From contig JASEIM010000021.1 of assembly GCA_030017655.1 (NCBI GenBank), positions 1 to 37,313 on the forward strand: 37,313 bases of DNA. The letters run 5' to 3'. The notes beneath the pieces are model-generated. The model saw only the letters and a program-made list of their open reading frames with translations. It was not told the origin of the DNA and ran no database searches. Shown here piece by piece: positions 23,882-32,576 of the stretch. Source of the DNA: Methanobacterium sp. (GTDB lineage Archaea > Methanobacteriota > Methanobacteria > Methanobacteriales > Methanobacteriaceae). Each line of letters starts with the position of its first letter. Position 1 is the first letter of the stretch. A program made the translations under genes and the position numbers.

Positions 23882-26790
23882 TGAATACTAAAAAGGATAA
23901 CATTGTCATTAAGGGTGCGAGAGAGCACAATCTAAAGAATCTAGATATTACAATACCAAGGGATAAATTTGTGGTAATTACCGGAATCAGCGGTTCAGGT
24001 AAATCTTCACTGGCTTTTGACACAATATACGCTGAAGGGCAGCGAAGGTATGTAGAATCCCTTTCAGCCTATGCAAGACAGTTTTTAGGTCAAATGAAAA
24101 AGCCAGAAGTGGATTATATTGAAGGACTCTCACCTGCAATCTCCATTGACCAGAAAACCACAAAGACAAATCCGAGATCAACTGTGGGGACAGTGACGGA
24201 GATTTATGATTATCTAAGGCTTCTGTATGCAAGAATAGGTTTACCTCACTGCTATAAATGTGGAAAACCAATATCACAGCAAACATCTGGACAGATTGTT
24301 GATAGCATTTACAAAGAGGAAGAAGGCACTAAAATACAGATTCTTGCACCAGTAGTTAAAGATCGAAAGGGTGAACATCATAAAATATTTGAAGACCTTA
24401 AAAAGAAAGGTTTTGTGAGAGTCAGGGTAGATGGCGAAGTAATTAATCTGGATGAAGAAATAGAACTTGACAAAAATAGAAAACACACCGTAGATGTGGT
24501 TGTAGATAGGCTTGTTATTAGATATGATGTTGATTTTAAAAGGAGACTTGCAGATTCAGTAGAAACCGCTCTTGAGCTGGGGGAAGGATTAATTGTAGCA
24601 CTTTTAGAAAAAAATGGGCAAAAAAACGAAAAAATATTCAGTGAGCACTTTGCGTGTCCAGATTGTGATATAAACTTTGAAGAGATCAGTCCCCGATCAT
24701 TTTCATTCAACAGTCCACACGGGGCATGTCCAGAATGTAACGGGCTTGGAAGTAAGATGGAAATGGATACAGACCTGGTGGTGCCTGATAAAGCACTTTC
24801 ATTAAATGAAGGTGCAATATTACCATGGAGTAAATCTAAAAAGAGGGATAACTATTACTATCAGATGCTCAAAGCCATTGCAGATCATTACGGGTTTAGT
24901 ATGGACATTCCATTTCAGGATCTCCCCAAAAAATACCAGAATATAATTCTCTATGGATCATCTGAAAGAATTGAATTCACATTTCGGCGAAGAAACAGGC
25001 TGCACCATGTAAAAAGGAAATTTGAAGGTGTTATAAAAAGAATGGAACGCCTGTTCATGGATACTAAATCAAATTATATGAGGGGTTATATTGGGCAGTT
25101 CATGAGTGATAGAAAATGTCCTGCCTGTAATGGTTCACGATTACGTCCTGAAAGCAGATCAGTAACTGTAGGAGATAAATCCATAGCTGAAATTGTTGCC
25201 ATGCCCATTAAAGAGTCAAAAAAATTCTTTGAAGAACTTGAACTAACTGCAATGGAGCATTTCATTGCAAAGGAGGTATTAAAAGAGATAAATGAGCGAT
25301 TAAGCTTCTTAGCTGATGTGGGATTGGACTATATCACCATGGACAGGTCATCAGGTACTCTTTCTGGTGGTGAGGCTCAGAGAATTAGACTTGCAACCCA
25401 AATTGGTTCAGGACTTGTTGGTGTTCTATATATACTTGATGAACCCAGTATCGGGCTTCATCAGAGGGATAACAAGAGATTAATAGAAACCCTTAAAAGA
25501 TTGAGGGATATTGGAAACACATTAATTATCGTTGAACACGATGAAGAAACCATATTATCTGCGGATCATGTTATAGATATTGGTCCTGGTGCTGGAGAAC
25601 ATGGAGGAAGAGTTACAGCAGAAGGAACACCAATGGAAATAATGGATAATCCGGAATCAATTACAGGTAGATATCTATCAAAAAATGAAACTATAGAAAT
25701 TCCAAAGGAGCGAAATAGTCCCAACGGTAAATTCATCACAGTTAAAGGCGCAAGACAAAATAATCTTAAAAACATTGATGTTAATATACCTTTAGGAGTA
25801 TTTACATGCGTTACAGGTGTCTCAGGTTCTGGTAAAAGCACTCTTATAAATGATGTCCTTTATAAGGGTCTCTACGGTGAATTTAACAGAAAACATGTCA
25901 ATGCCGGAAAACATGATGAGATTTTAGGCACTTCAAATATCGATAAAGTGATCATTATCGATCAATCCCCAATAGGGCGGACACCACGTTCCAATCCAGC
26001 TACATATACTGGTGTGTTTACATATATCAGAGAAATTTTCTCCCAATCACTTGCAGCTAAAAAAAGAGGTTATAAGCCTGGAAGATTTAGTTTTAACGTT
26101 AAGGGCGGACGCTGTGAAGCTTGTAACGGTGATGGTATAATTAAGATTGAAATGCACTTTTTAGCAGATGTCTATGTTCCATGTGAAGTATGCAGAGGTA
26201 AAAGATACAACAAGGAGACCCTGGATATCAGATATAAAGGTAAAAACATTGCTGATGTTCTGGATATGACTGTTGAAGAAGCGCTTTACTTCTTTAGAAA
26301 CGTTCCACGTATTCATAAAAAGCTTAAAACCCTTGATGATGTTGGTCTTGGATACATAAAACTTGGACAGCCAGCAACAACTCTTTCAGGAGGGGAGGCA
26401 CAACGTGTTAAGCTTTCAAAGGAGCTTAGCCGTCAGAGTACTGGAAGAACACTATATATTCTGGATGAACCTACTACTGGCCTGCATTTTGCAGATATTA
26501 AAAAGTTACTCCATGTTCTTGGAAGATTAACTGATTCTGGAAACACTGTTTTAGTTATAGAACATAATCTGGATGTTATTAAGACTGCTGATTACATATT
26601 AGACCTTGGACCTGAAGGTGGAGATGATGGAGGCCTCATTGTCGCTGCGGGTACGCCAGAAGAAGTTGCATTAAGTGATACCCACACGGGAAGATTTTTA
26701 AAAGAAGTTTTAGATGGAAAATCCACATTTTCTTCTTTAGAAATTGGTCAAAATGCTGTTTCACAGGAACTATCCACAAACAACAAATAA
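23881..26790 (+). CDS. uvrA: Excinuclease ABC subunit A
   Basis: The damage-recognition ATPase of UvrABC, a 969-residue fused pair of ABC domains. The first Walker A is GISGSGKSSLAFD and its signature LSGGEAQRIRLA. The second Walker A is GVSGSGKSTLIND with signature LSGGEAQRVKLS. Zinc sites are visible: CPDC then CPEC spaced by 20 residues, and CEAC then CEVC in the second half. Family motifs GGRCEACNGDG and YILDEPTTGLH are intact, so it should be functional. It starts at ATG 23881 overlapping the uvrB stop by one base. Confidence 0.97.
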   Translation: MNTKKDNIVIKGAREHNLKNLDITIPRDKFVVITGISGSGKSSLAFDTIYAEGQRRYVESLSAYARQFLGQMKKPEVDYIEGLSPAISIDQKTTKTNPRSTVGTVTEIYDYLRLLYARIGLPHCYKCGKPISQQTSGQIVDSIYKEEEGTKIQILAPVVKDRKGEHHKIFEDLKKKGFVRVRVDGEVINLDEEIELDKNRKHTVDVVVDRLVIRYDVDFKRRLADSVETALELGEGLIVALLEKNGQKNEKIFSEHFACPDCDINFEEISPRSFSFNSPHGACPECNGLGSKMEMDTDLVVPDKALSLNEGAILPWSKSKKRDNYYYQMLKAIADHYGFSMDIPFQDLPKKYQNIILYGSSERIEFTFRRRNRLHHVKRKFEGVIKRMERLFMDTKSNYMRGYIGQFMSDRKCPACNGSRLRPESRSVTVGDKSIAEIVAMPIKESKKFFEELELTAMEHFIAKEVLKEINERLSFLADVGLDYITMDRSSGTLSGGEAQRIRLATQIGSGLVGVLYILDEPSIGLHQRDNKRLIETLKRLRDIGNTLIIVEHDEETILSADHVIDIGPGAGEHGGRVTAEGTPMEIMDNPESITGRYLSKNETIEIPKERNSPNGKFITVKGARQNNLKNIDVNIPLGVFTCVTGVSGSGKSTLINDVLYKGLYGEFNRKHVNAGKHDEILGTSNIDKVIIIDQSPIGRTPRSNPATYTGVFTYIREIFSQSLAAKKRGYKPGRFSFNVKGGRCEACNGDGIIKIEMHFLADVYVPCEVCRGKRYNKETLDIRYKGKNIADVLDMTVEEALYFFRNVPRIHKKLKTLDDVGLGYIKLGQPATTLSGGEAQRVKLSKELSRQSTGRTLYILDEPTTGLHFADIKKLLHVLGRLTDSGNTVLVIEHNLDVIKTADYILDLGPEGGDDGGLIVAAGTPEEVALSDTHTGRFLKEVLDGKSTFSSLEIGQNAVSQELSTNNK

Positions 26791-26796
26791 TTATTC

Positions 26797-26822
26797 TTTT
26801 ATTTTTGTTTTCCTATTTTTTG
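26797..26822 (+). terminator. T-rich terminator after uvrA
   Basis: Three T runs (TTTT, TTTTTG and CTATTTTTTG) come within 30 bases of the uvrA stop. This is a likely euryarchaeal transcript end before the DUF362 promoter. Confidence 0.45.
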
Positions 26823-26913
26823 AATACCAAAATTAGTAATATTACCTAATGATATAATATTATTAGTTTTATAATTACTCAATCATTAATTATCTGGATA
26901 TGGAGGGCATTAT

Positions 26914-27828
26914 ATGGCTAATAAATCCAGGAAAGTATTTTTAATTAAGACAGAGAATAGGGATTATGGAATAAATGAATTAATGGGACAATTTAATTTA
27001 GATGAATTTGATGGAGATAAAGTTGCAATAAAAGCAAATTTTAATAGTGCAGACCCATTTCCTGCATCAACCCATATTGATACCGTGCGTGCAATAGTAA
27101 ATAAGCTTAAAGAAATGCATGTGGATGAAATAGTGCTGGCTGAGCGAAGTGGTATGGGAAATACTCAAGATGTGCTGGAAAAAATGGGAGTATTCAAACT
27201 ATCGGAGGATTTAGGTTTTAAAGCTGTGGCACTTGATAAAGAGGATAAAGGAGAATGGGTCAAGATTGAAAGAGATGGAATGCATTGGCTTAAAGGATTT
27301 TACATTGCAAAGCTATTCCTTGAGACAAAGAGAATAATTCAGACATGCTGTCTTAAAACACATAGATTTGGAGGTCATTTCACATTATCACTTAAAAATT
27401 CTGTGGGATTAATCGCAAAAAGACTTCCTGGAGGATTATATAATTACATGGCTGAACTGCACATGTCCCCATATCAAAGGCAGATGATAGCTGAAATTAA
27501 CAACCATTACCATGTTGATTTAGTGATAATGGACGCGATAAAGGCATTTATAAACAAGGGGCCTGAACAGGGAAAACTTGCAGAACCAAATCTGCTTCTT
27601 GCAAGCAGTGACAGAGTGGCTTTAGATGCAGTAGGTATTGCAATTTTAAGAAATTACGGGGTTGAAACAGATATAGCAAAGGGAAAAATATTTGAGCTTG
27701 ATCAGATCAAAAGAGCCTCTGAGCTAGGATTTGGAGCCCAATCAGCCCATGAAATAGAATTAATTCCCCTTAATGACGAAGCTGAATCAGATTTAGAGAA
27801 TATAAAGGAAATCTTTAAAAATGAATAA
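26914..27828 (+). CDS. DUF362 domain-containing protein
   Basis: A 304-residue protein of the DUF362 family, function not established. Landmarks are VAIKANFNSADPFP near 40-55, the segment CCLKTHRFGGHFTLSLKN with the family's K-T-H and L-K-N pattern, and a later VIMDAIKAFINKGPEQG. Unlike longer family members it carries no 4Fe-4S ferredoxin domain, so any redox role is doubtful. GGAGGG lies well placed before ATG 26914, and a TATA-like TTTTATAATT sits near 26865-26874. The next gene starts 35 bases later and may be co-transcribed. Confidence 0.85.
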   Translation: MANKSRKVFLIKTENRDYGINELMGQFNLDEFDGDKVAIKANFNSADPFPASTHIDTVRAIVNKLKEMHVDEIVLAERSGMGNTQDVLEKMGVFKLSEDLGFKAVALDKEDKGEWVKIERDGMHWLKGFYIAKLFLETKRIIQTCCLKTHRFGGHFTLSLKNSVGLIAKRLPGGLYNYMAELHMSPYQRQMIAEINNHYHVDLVIMDAIKAFINKGPEQGKLAEPNLLLASSDRVALDAVGIAILRNYGVETDIAKGKIFELDQIKRASELGFGAQSAHEIELIPLNDEAESDLENIKEIFKNE

Positions 27829-27863
27829 ACTCTCTTTTAAATTATATCAGGGAAGTAAAATTT

Positions 27864-28481
27864 ATGCCTAAACTTCATGAACATAAAGTAAAGGTTAAAA
27901 AAGATATTGTAGTTATTGAGCCCCACAGACCTAAAATAACAGAAAAAGTTTTCTTTCTTATTTCGGGGATAATAGTAAGTGTACCCATGACACTTCTCTT
28001 TGGAACACTTACAAGCAATTTTTTAGGTAATATATCAGTTATTTTTGCAAATATTCTTTCAATTATCATTTTTACACCATTTATTGAAGAATTTGCCAAA
28101 GCATTTCCGCTTTTTTACAGACATGGGGAAACTCAAAGGTCAATTTTTATTTTAGGGTTTCTTGTGGGTCTTGGGTTTGGAATATCTGAATTTTTCCTTT
28201 ATATTTTTGTTTTTGATGTGCCTTTTCCATTAAGACTGCCTGGAATTTTATTCCATGCATCAAGTACTTCAATAGTTGCTTATGGTATTGCTAAAAAGAA
28301 CCCTTTAGCGTTTTATTTAGTTGCAGTAGGTTTACACTTTTTAAATAATTTTTCAGCTATTTTTGAGCTTGGATCTCTGGGTATTATCGTTGCAAATTTA
28401 GGAGCTTATTATTTATCCTGGCGTTTTTATAATGAGACTTCAGAAAGGTTTATTGATGAAAATTTGAATGAATTTATTTAA
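27864..28481 (+). CDS. PrsW-family intramembrane protease
   Basis: A membrane protein of 205 residues with about five or six helices after a charged N-terminus. Motifs match PrsW-type glutamic proteases: FIEEFAKAFPLF (E-E-x-x-K) near 75, GFGISEFFLYIF with a second Glu, ILFHASSTS and VGLHFLNN with conserved His. In bacteria PrsW cleaves anti-sigma factors; archaea lack these, so the substrate here is unknown. The start has only a weak ribosome site. Stem-loop array C follows about 80 bases behind the stop. Confidence 0.78.
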   Translation: MPKLHEHKVKVKKDIVVIEPHRPKITEKVFFLISGIIVSVPMTLLFGTLTSNFLGNISVIFANILSIIIFTPFIEEFAKAFPLFYRHGETQRSIFILGFLVGLGFGISEFFLYIFVFDVPFPLRLPGILFHASSTSIVAYGIAKKNPLAFYLVAVGLHFLNNFSAIFELGSLGIIVANLGAYYLSWRFYNETSERFIDENLNEFI

Positions 28482-28561
28482 AAAAATAATTAATTTCAGA
28501 ATAAATAAAAAAAATTAGATTTAATAATTAACGTTAATGAAAAATTAATTTCAAAACTTTC

Positions 28562-28650
28562 AAAAATCAAAGCATTTGAAAATTTATAATTTTCGCATGC
28601 GTCCCATTCAAAGAATTTGGGGGATTTCTGCAGCCAAAATCTAAATTTTG
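28562..28650 (+). repeat. Stem-loop array, copy C (orientation +)
   Basis: It carries the shared boxes AAAATCAAAGC (28563-28573) and GGGATTT (28621-28627), which pair over at least 5 bp (28564-28568 with 28623-28627). The first hairpin inside is 28578-28594 (GAAAATT/AATTTTC, 3-base loop), quite different in sequence from copies A and B. The second is the conserved ATTC-AAA-GAAT at 28606-28616. A further hairpin (28635-28650, CAAAAT/ATTTTG) follows. It lies between the converging ends of the PrsW-like gene and the TRAM gene, so here it is not a leader. It is shorter than A and B. Confidence 0.78.
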
Positions 28651-28672
28651 ACAGCTTAAAAATTAAAACTAA

Positions 28673-28915
28673 TTATTGTGCTATTTCAGCAAATGCGAAG
28701 TTTCTTCTTGTGGAAGTGACTCTAATTTTAACTTCATCGCCTAATTTTGCTCCAGATACAAAAACTACAAAGCCTTCTATTCTTGCGATTCCGTCGCCAT
28801 CTCTTCCAACATCTTCAATTTTAACATCGTATTCTTCTCCTTCGTTTAAAGGAGCAGAATTTCCTCTATTTGAGTAATTATCTCTTCCGTAACTATTTTT
28901 AAACAATTTATTCAC
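28673..28915 (-). CDS. TRAM domain protein
   Basis: An 80-residue protein: a short Asn/Arg/Ser-rich N-terminal tail (about 1-25), then a TRAM RNA-binding beta barrel with the typical segments YDVKIEDVGRDGDGIAR, GFVVFVSGAKLGDEVKI and FAFAEI. Stand-alone archaeal TRAM proteins act as RNA chaperones, notably in cold adaptation of methanogens; the same role is plausible here. The start has GGACGTGA upstream, and on the minus strand a TATA box (TTTATATAC, about 28964-28972) precedes it. Confidence 0.9.
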   Translation of the reverse strand: MNKLFKNSYGRDNYSNRGNSAPLNEGEEYDVKIEDVGRDGDGIARIEGFVVFVSGAKLGDEVKIRVTSTRRNFAFAEIAQ

Positions 28916-29042
28916 GTCCTAAATACAGCCATAAAAATGGCCTGTATTATTGTTTAATTTAAGAGTATATAAATATATGCAATTATTTTTAATTTTTAAA
29001 TGAAATATTATTTTTATAAAATTAAAAATGAAAAAATAAAGC

Positions 29043-29072
29043 TAATTTTTGGATTTAAGTTTCCAAAAATTA
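29043..29072. terminator. 11-bp hairpin between tautomerase and TRAM genes
   Basis: TAATTTTTGGA (29043-29053) pairs perfectly with TCCAAAAATTA (29062-29072) around an 8-base loop. It lies 28 bases behind the stop of the minus-strand tautomerase gene, so it may end that transcript. It lacks the boxes of the stem-loop arrays. Confidence 0.45.
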
Positions 29073-29099
29073 ATTTTTAAACCAGTGTTGAAAAAAAGT

Positions 29100-29285
29100 T
29101 TATCTTCTATCACATAAGAGGATGTTTCCAGTTCCTACATTTTCTGATTCAACTTCACGAATTATTGTAACCATTGCTTCAACTGGAAGTCCCATTATTT
29201 TACTTGCAGTTTCAGAAAATTCTTTTACAAGTTGAGCTTTTTGCTCTTTACTCATTTTTGGCCCTTCTATTGTAATTACAGGCAT
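29100..29285 (-). CDS. 4-oxalocrotonate tautomerase family protein
   Basis: A 61-residue member of the tautomerase superfamily. The start MPVITIEGPKMS places the catalytic Pro at position 2, available as the N-terminal base after Met removal. The length and the later segment GLPVEAMVTIIREV fit the 4-OT/DmpI group, which works as small oligomers. The natural substrate in archaea is unknown. A strong SD (GGAGGAGG) precedes it. It lies 36 bases downstream of the flavodoxin-fold relic on the same strand. Confidence 0.88.
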   Translation of the reverse strand: MPVITIEGPKMSKEQKAQLVKEFSETASKIMGLPVEAMVTIIREVESENVGTGNILLCDRR

Positions 29286-29321
29286 ATTAAACCTCCTCCA
29301 ACATATATTATTTTTTTTATC

Positions 29322-29576
29322 CTATAAAGAATTTATTATTTGTTTAAATTTTTCCATTTCTTCATTTAAAGCTTCTTTAAACATCACTACAGAACCATAA
29401 ACTACAAAAGAGGGCATAATTTCAAGACCTGTTAATTCAAGAATATTATGCGTAATATGTCTAAATATTTCATCTAAATCTTCATGAGGATTTTCATAAG
29501 AATATAGATCTTTATTTGCGTCTGTTGTAAATGATAACATTGCTTTTTTACCTTTTAACGTCATTGTATCGTACAA
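29322..29576 (-). pseudogene. C-terminal remnant of a flavodoxin-fold NAD(P)H:quinone oxidoreductase
   Basis: The 84 codons (segments MTLKGKKAMLSFTT and LTGLEIMPSFVVYG) look like the last third of MdaB/NQO1-type flavodoxin-fold oxidoreductases, which are normally near 200 residues. Reading upstream in frame adds YGEK, which also fits the family, but a TAA stops the frame a few codons earlier. The FMN-binding N-terminal half is missing. A TTG at 29576 with GGAG upstream could still allow a short product. It is probably a decayed gene; a shortened functional protein is less likely. Confidence 0.6.
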
Positions 29577-29618
29577 TTTCTCTCCATAACAAGAACAATA
29601 CTTTTATCGTTTCCAACT

Positions 29619-29771
29619 TCATTTTAACTCTTTTTTAATACATTCTGTACAGATAAAAATACAGTCCTTATTTTTGCATTCACTGCATTCAACTACTTCG
29701 ACAATATGGTCTGTTTCTGTCTCACATTCCGGACAGTATTTCTTTTTTAGTTTTTCTGCCAGTTTTCCCAT
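29619..29771 (-). CDS. Small zinc-ribbon protein
   Basis: A 50-residue protein beginning MGKLAEKLKKKYCPECETE. Cysteines in CPEC, CSEC, C and CTEC give at least two probable metal sites. The start is placed at ATG 29771, which has GGTGAT just ahead; the frame extends further upstream but without a ribosome site and with an unlikely hydrophobic Ile-rich stretch. It is transcribed divergently from the DJ-1/PfpI gene. Function is unknown. Confidence 0.75.
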   Translation of the reverse strand: MGKLAEKLKKKYCPECETETDHIVEVVECSECKNKDCIFICTECIKKELK

Positions 29772-29856
29772 TTTATCACCACTTTCAAAATGCAAGATTT
29801 TAATTATAATAATTATATAACTATTAATATTAATTATGGTTAGATGGAGGGAAATA

Positions 29857-30366
29857 ATGAGCAAAATAGCAGTTTTAATTGGGCCAAAATTTGAAGATGT
29901 TGAATATATAAAACCATCACAGGCATTTAAAGATGCGGGGCATAAATTAACACATATTGGCTTTAAAGAAGGACAAACTGTAGATGGAAAAGAAGAAAAA
30001 ACAAGAGTTAGAATAGAAAAATCAGCAGTAGATGCCTCTACTAATGATTACGATGCATTATTTATTCCAGGGGGTTGTTCTCCTGATAAATTAAGAGAAA
30101 ACGAAAGTGTAGTTAATTTTACCAGAGAATTCGTAGAAAGTGGTAAACCAGTATTTGCCATTTGTCATGCGCCTCAACTTTTAATAACTGCCAAAGTAAT
30201 AGAAGGACGTGAGGTAGCTGGCTGGAAATCAATAATAGTGGATATAGAAAACGCAGGGGGAAATTATATAAATAAAGAAGTAGTTGAAGACGGTAATATA
30301 ATCTCCAGCCGTGGACCTAACGATATACCCGCTTTTATTGAAAGTTCTTTGAAAAAATTAGCATAA
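29857..30366 (+). CDS. DJ-1/PfpI family protein
   Basis: A 169-residue class I amidotransferase-like protein of the DJ-1/PfpI family, whose members act as proteases, deglycases or chaperones. The nucleophile elbow is AICHAPQ with Cys followed by His; the upstream Glu is in MSKIAVLIGPKFEDVEYI, and FIPGGCSPDKLR fits the family. ATG 29857 is chosen since GGAGG is six bases ahead; an upstream ATG at 29836 has none. A TATA-like TTATATAA lies near 29812-29819. The exact activity cannot be told from sequence. Confidence 0.9.
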   Translation: MSKIAVLIGPKFEDVEYIKPSQAFKDAGHKLTHIGFKEGQTVDGKEEKTRVRIEKSAVDASTNDYDALFIPGGCSPDKLRENESVVNFTREFVESGKPVFAICHAPQLLITAKVIEGREVAGWKSIIVDIENAGGNYINKEVVEDGNIISSRGPNDIPAFIESSLKKLA

Positions 30367-30410
30367 GATTTACTTTTTTTCTTTAATTTAATCAAAATAG
30401 TTGTTTAGAA

Positions 30411-31331
30411 TTAAATTTCATCTGTAATGTCTGATAAAATGGACATTCCCATAATAATCTGTCCTTCGTTATCTCTAATTGGTTTTGAACTGGTACTTAT
30501 AATTGTTGTGGTACCATCATTTTTTAAAATAGCGATTTTTTCATCTTCTATTTCCTCACCCATGACAATAGAACGTATTAAAGGCCAATCTTCAGTTTTA
30601 AGTTGAGTTCCATCGGGATAAAACCCTTTAAAGGGGAATATATCTTCCATATCTCCTTCTTTTAAAAAACCATCAGAAATCTCTTCAAATTTTTTATTTT
30701 TAACAAGGTGACTTCCGGAAGCAGCATCTACAATGATTATACCGTGGAGTAATTGATCTATCAAGGTATTAAACTTGTTTTTTTCAATTTCAAGGTTCTT
30801 AATAGCGTCAATTAGTTTTTTCTCCGTTTCTTTATGGGCTTTTATTTCATTGTTTAATTTTTCTTCAGTCTCAATTAATTCTTCTTCGTGCCATTCAATT
30901 AACTTTCTAAGGTCATTATGAGTTTTCATCAATTCTTTTTCAATTTCTTTACGTTCAATAGCATAATATATTGATCTGGACAATAATTTACCGTCAATTT
31001 CCCCTTTAATCATATAATCCTGGGCACCTTCACGCACAGCCCTAACTGCAATTTCCTCATCATCAAAACCGCTTAATATAACTATTGGTATATCTGGAAC
31101 CTGATCATAGGTTCTTATGAAAGTATCAAATCCCCAGCTATCTGGAAGGTTTAAATCAAGCAATAAAACATCAAATTTAGTATTAAAAAGCATCTCAAAG
31201 CCTTTTTTTAGTTTATTGGCGTGTTTCAACTTAAATTGAATATTAGGAGTATCCCTTAACATTTCCCTTATAATAACAGCATCTTCGGGACTATCTTCAA
31301 TTAATAAGATATTGACAGGCTTATTTTTCAT
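30411..31331 (-). CDS. Response regulator with REC, coiled coil and PAS
   Basis: A 306-residue signalling protein. The receiver domain (1-125) has the acidic pair in LIEDSPED, Asp59 in LLLDLNLPDS and Lys in YMIKGEI. A coiled coil follows (about 130-190, rich in Glu/Lys). A PAS domain spans roughly 190-305 with LLHGIIIVDAASG and GMSILSDIT. It ends directly after PAS, with no kinase, GGDEF or DNA-binding domain. The stop is in place and no frameshift is seen, so this is the natural length. It probably works by protein-protein contact. It is separate from the REC gene at 17523. Confidence 0.85.
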   Translation of the reverse strand: MKNKPVNILLIEDSPEDAVIIREMLRDTPNIQFKLKHANKLKKGFEMLFNTKFDVLLLDLNLPDSWGFDTFIRTYDQVPDIPIVILSGFDDEEIAVRAVREGAQDYMIKGEIDGKLLSRSIYYAIERKEIEKELMKTHNDLRKLIEWHEEELIETEEKLNNEIKAHKETEKKLIDAIKNLEIEKNKFNTLIDQLLHGIIIVDAASGSHLVKNKKFEEISDGFLKEGDMEDIFPFKGFYPDGTQLKTEDWPLIRSIVMGEEIEDEKIAILKNDGTTTIISTSSKPIRDNEGQIIMGMSILSDITDEI

Positions 31332-31374
31332 GATATTTCTCCATTATTTTTAGTTTTTTTAAATACTATTTTAA

Positions 31375-32367
31375 TCATAAATCATCCCATTTTTCATGCA
31401 GTTTGGAAAATATTTTAGCAAGCGTAATAATGTCCTGTCTGTTATGTTCAATTATAGGAATTAATGGCCCTATATTTCCAGTTTTATTATAGACTTTGTA
31501 AAATTCAGGAACAAGGCCGCTGGGTATGTCGTCTTCTCTTTCAATACCAAATATATGTTTTTCTATTGTGGTTAATTTACAGTTTGGTAAATTATCACTC
31601 CATGCACGCCTTGAAAAATGGAGTAAATCGAAATGAGGTTTATTAATATCTTTTTTTACACCATAATGCTTCATTCTGTTAAAAATAAAAGGCATATCAA
31701 ATGTTTGCCCGTTAAAGGTTACATAAACACTTTGAGAATCAACATGGGTTAAAAATGATGCTAAAACCGCATTTTCCTCTTCCAAATTTCGAGATAAATA
31801 TTGATTTACCTGTATTTCATTACCAGTAACTTTAGCAACACCTAAAAGTATAATGGGTCTGTTAAAAAAGCCCAGAGTTTCTATATCTAAAAAGATGAAA
31901 TCTTCATTATCATTAAAACTTGAAGAAAACAGGTTAAGTGGATGTGATTTTGGATACCAGTTTGAGATCCAGTCTGATGCTTGGCAGGTATCACAATTAT
32001 CAAGGATATTTAACAGTTCTCTTGCCTCTCTGGAGAATTTATCGTGATTACACAAGTCCTCAATGGTGCAGTATCCATCTGCACGTAATTTTTGTTCTCT
32101 TGCCTCTCCTATTCCACTTAATAATTTTAAATCAGATAAAATTTTGTTTTTAGCCTTATCAATGTGTAAAGTAGTCAATTTTATTTTGGATCGGTTTTCT
32201 ATATTACCGCATGGTCCGTATTCAGTATGAAACTCCTCTACATTTTCTAGATCATCAATGCTCTTCCCTTCGTATGTTTCAAGTAATTTCTTTTTTAACT
32301 TTATTGCATCTTCATATTCATCAGTAGAATTTTCAAATAGGGATTCATGTGTTATCATATGTTTCAT
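31375..32367 (-). CDS. RNase H-like 3'-5' exonuclease domain protein (YprB-like)
   Basis: A 330-residue protein. The N-terminal half includes a helix-hairpin-helix-like segment (LLSGIGEAREQKLRADG, about 82-98), then the DEDD exonuclease fold with Asp161/Glu163 in FLDIETLGFF, an Asp in NGQTFDMPF and HNRQDIITL near the end (His and Asp of the last motif). This fits the YprB-like RNase H superfamily branch. It likely cleaves single-stranded nucleic acid, but the substrate is unknown. No SD is seen before ATG 32367, and a TATA-like CTTATAAATA lies near 32399-32408 on the minus strand, suggesting a short or absent leader. Confidence 0.82.
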   Translation of the reverse strand: MKHMITHESLFENSTDEYEDAIKLKKKLLETYEGKSIDDLENVEEFHTEYGPCGNIENRSKIKLTTLHIDKAKNKILSDLKLLSGIGEAREQKLRADGYCTIEDLCNHDKFSREARELLNILDNCDTCQASDWISNWYPKSHPLNLFSSSFNDNEDFIFLDIETLGFFNRPIILLGVAKVTGNEIQVNQYLSRNLEEENAVLASFLTHVDSQSVYVTFNGQTFDMPFIFNRMKHYGVKKDINKPHFDLLHFSRRAWSDNLPNCKLTTIEKHIFGIEREDDIPSGLVPEFYKVYNKTGNIGPLIPIIEHNRQDIITLAKIFSKLHEKWDDL

Positions 32368-32576
32368 ATAAAAATTTTATGAATATAGTATTTAAGGGTA
32401 TTTATAAGTTTCTTTATAATACATATTACTATGTTATAAATTTGTTGTTAGTATTTAAAAAAAGAATTTAATTTTCCTGTATTTTTAAAATGTATATTGA
32501 TATTTTTAATAAATATTATTAAAAACTTATTATATAATTTAACATGAAATATTTAATCACAAAAGGAGATGAAATT

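Noticed and set aside
23881..24286. Minus-strand frames within uvrA and uvrB (for example 23987-24286 and 22191-22445)
   Set aside because: These are shadows of strongly conserved plus-strand genes.
28617..28877. 86-codon plus-strand frame over the TRAM gene
   Set aside because: It lies antisense to a clear TRAM protein; composition is unlike a real protein.
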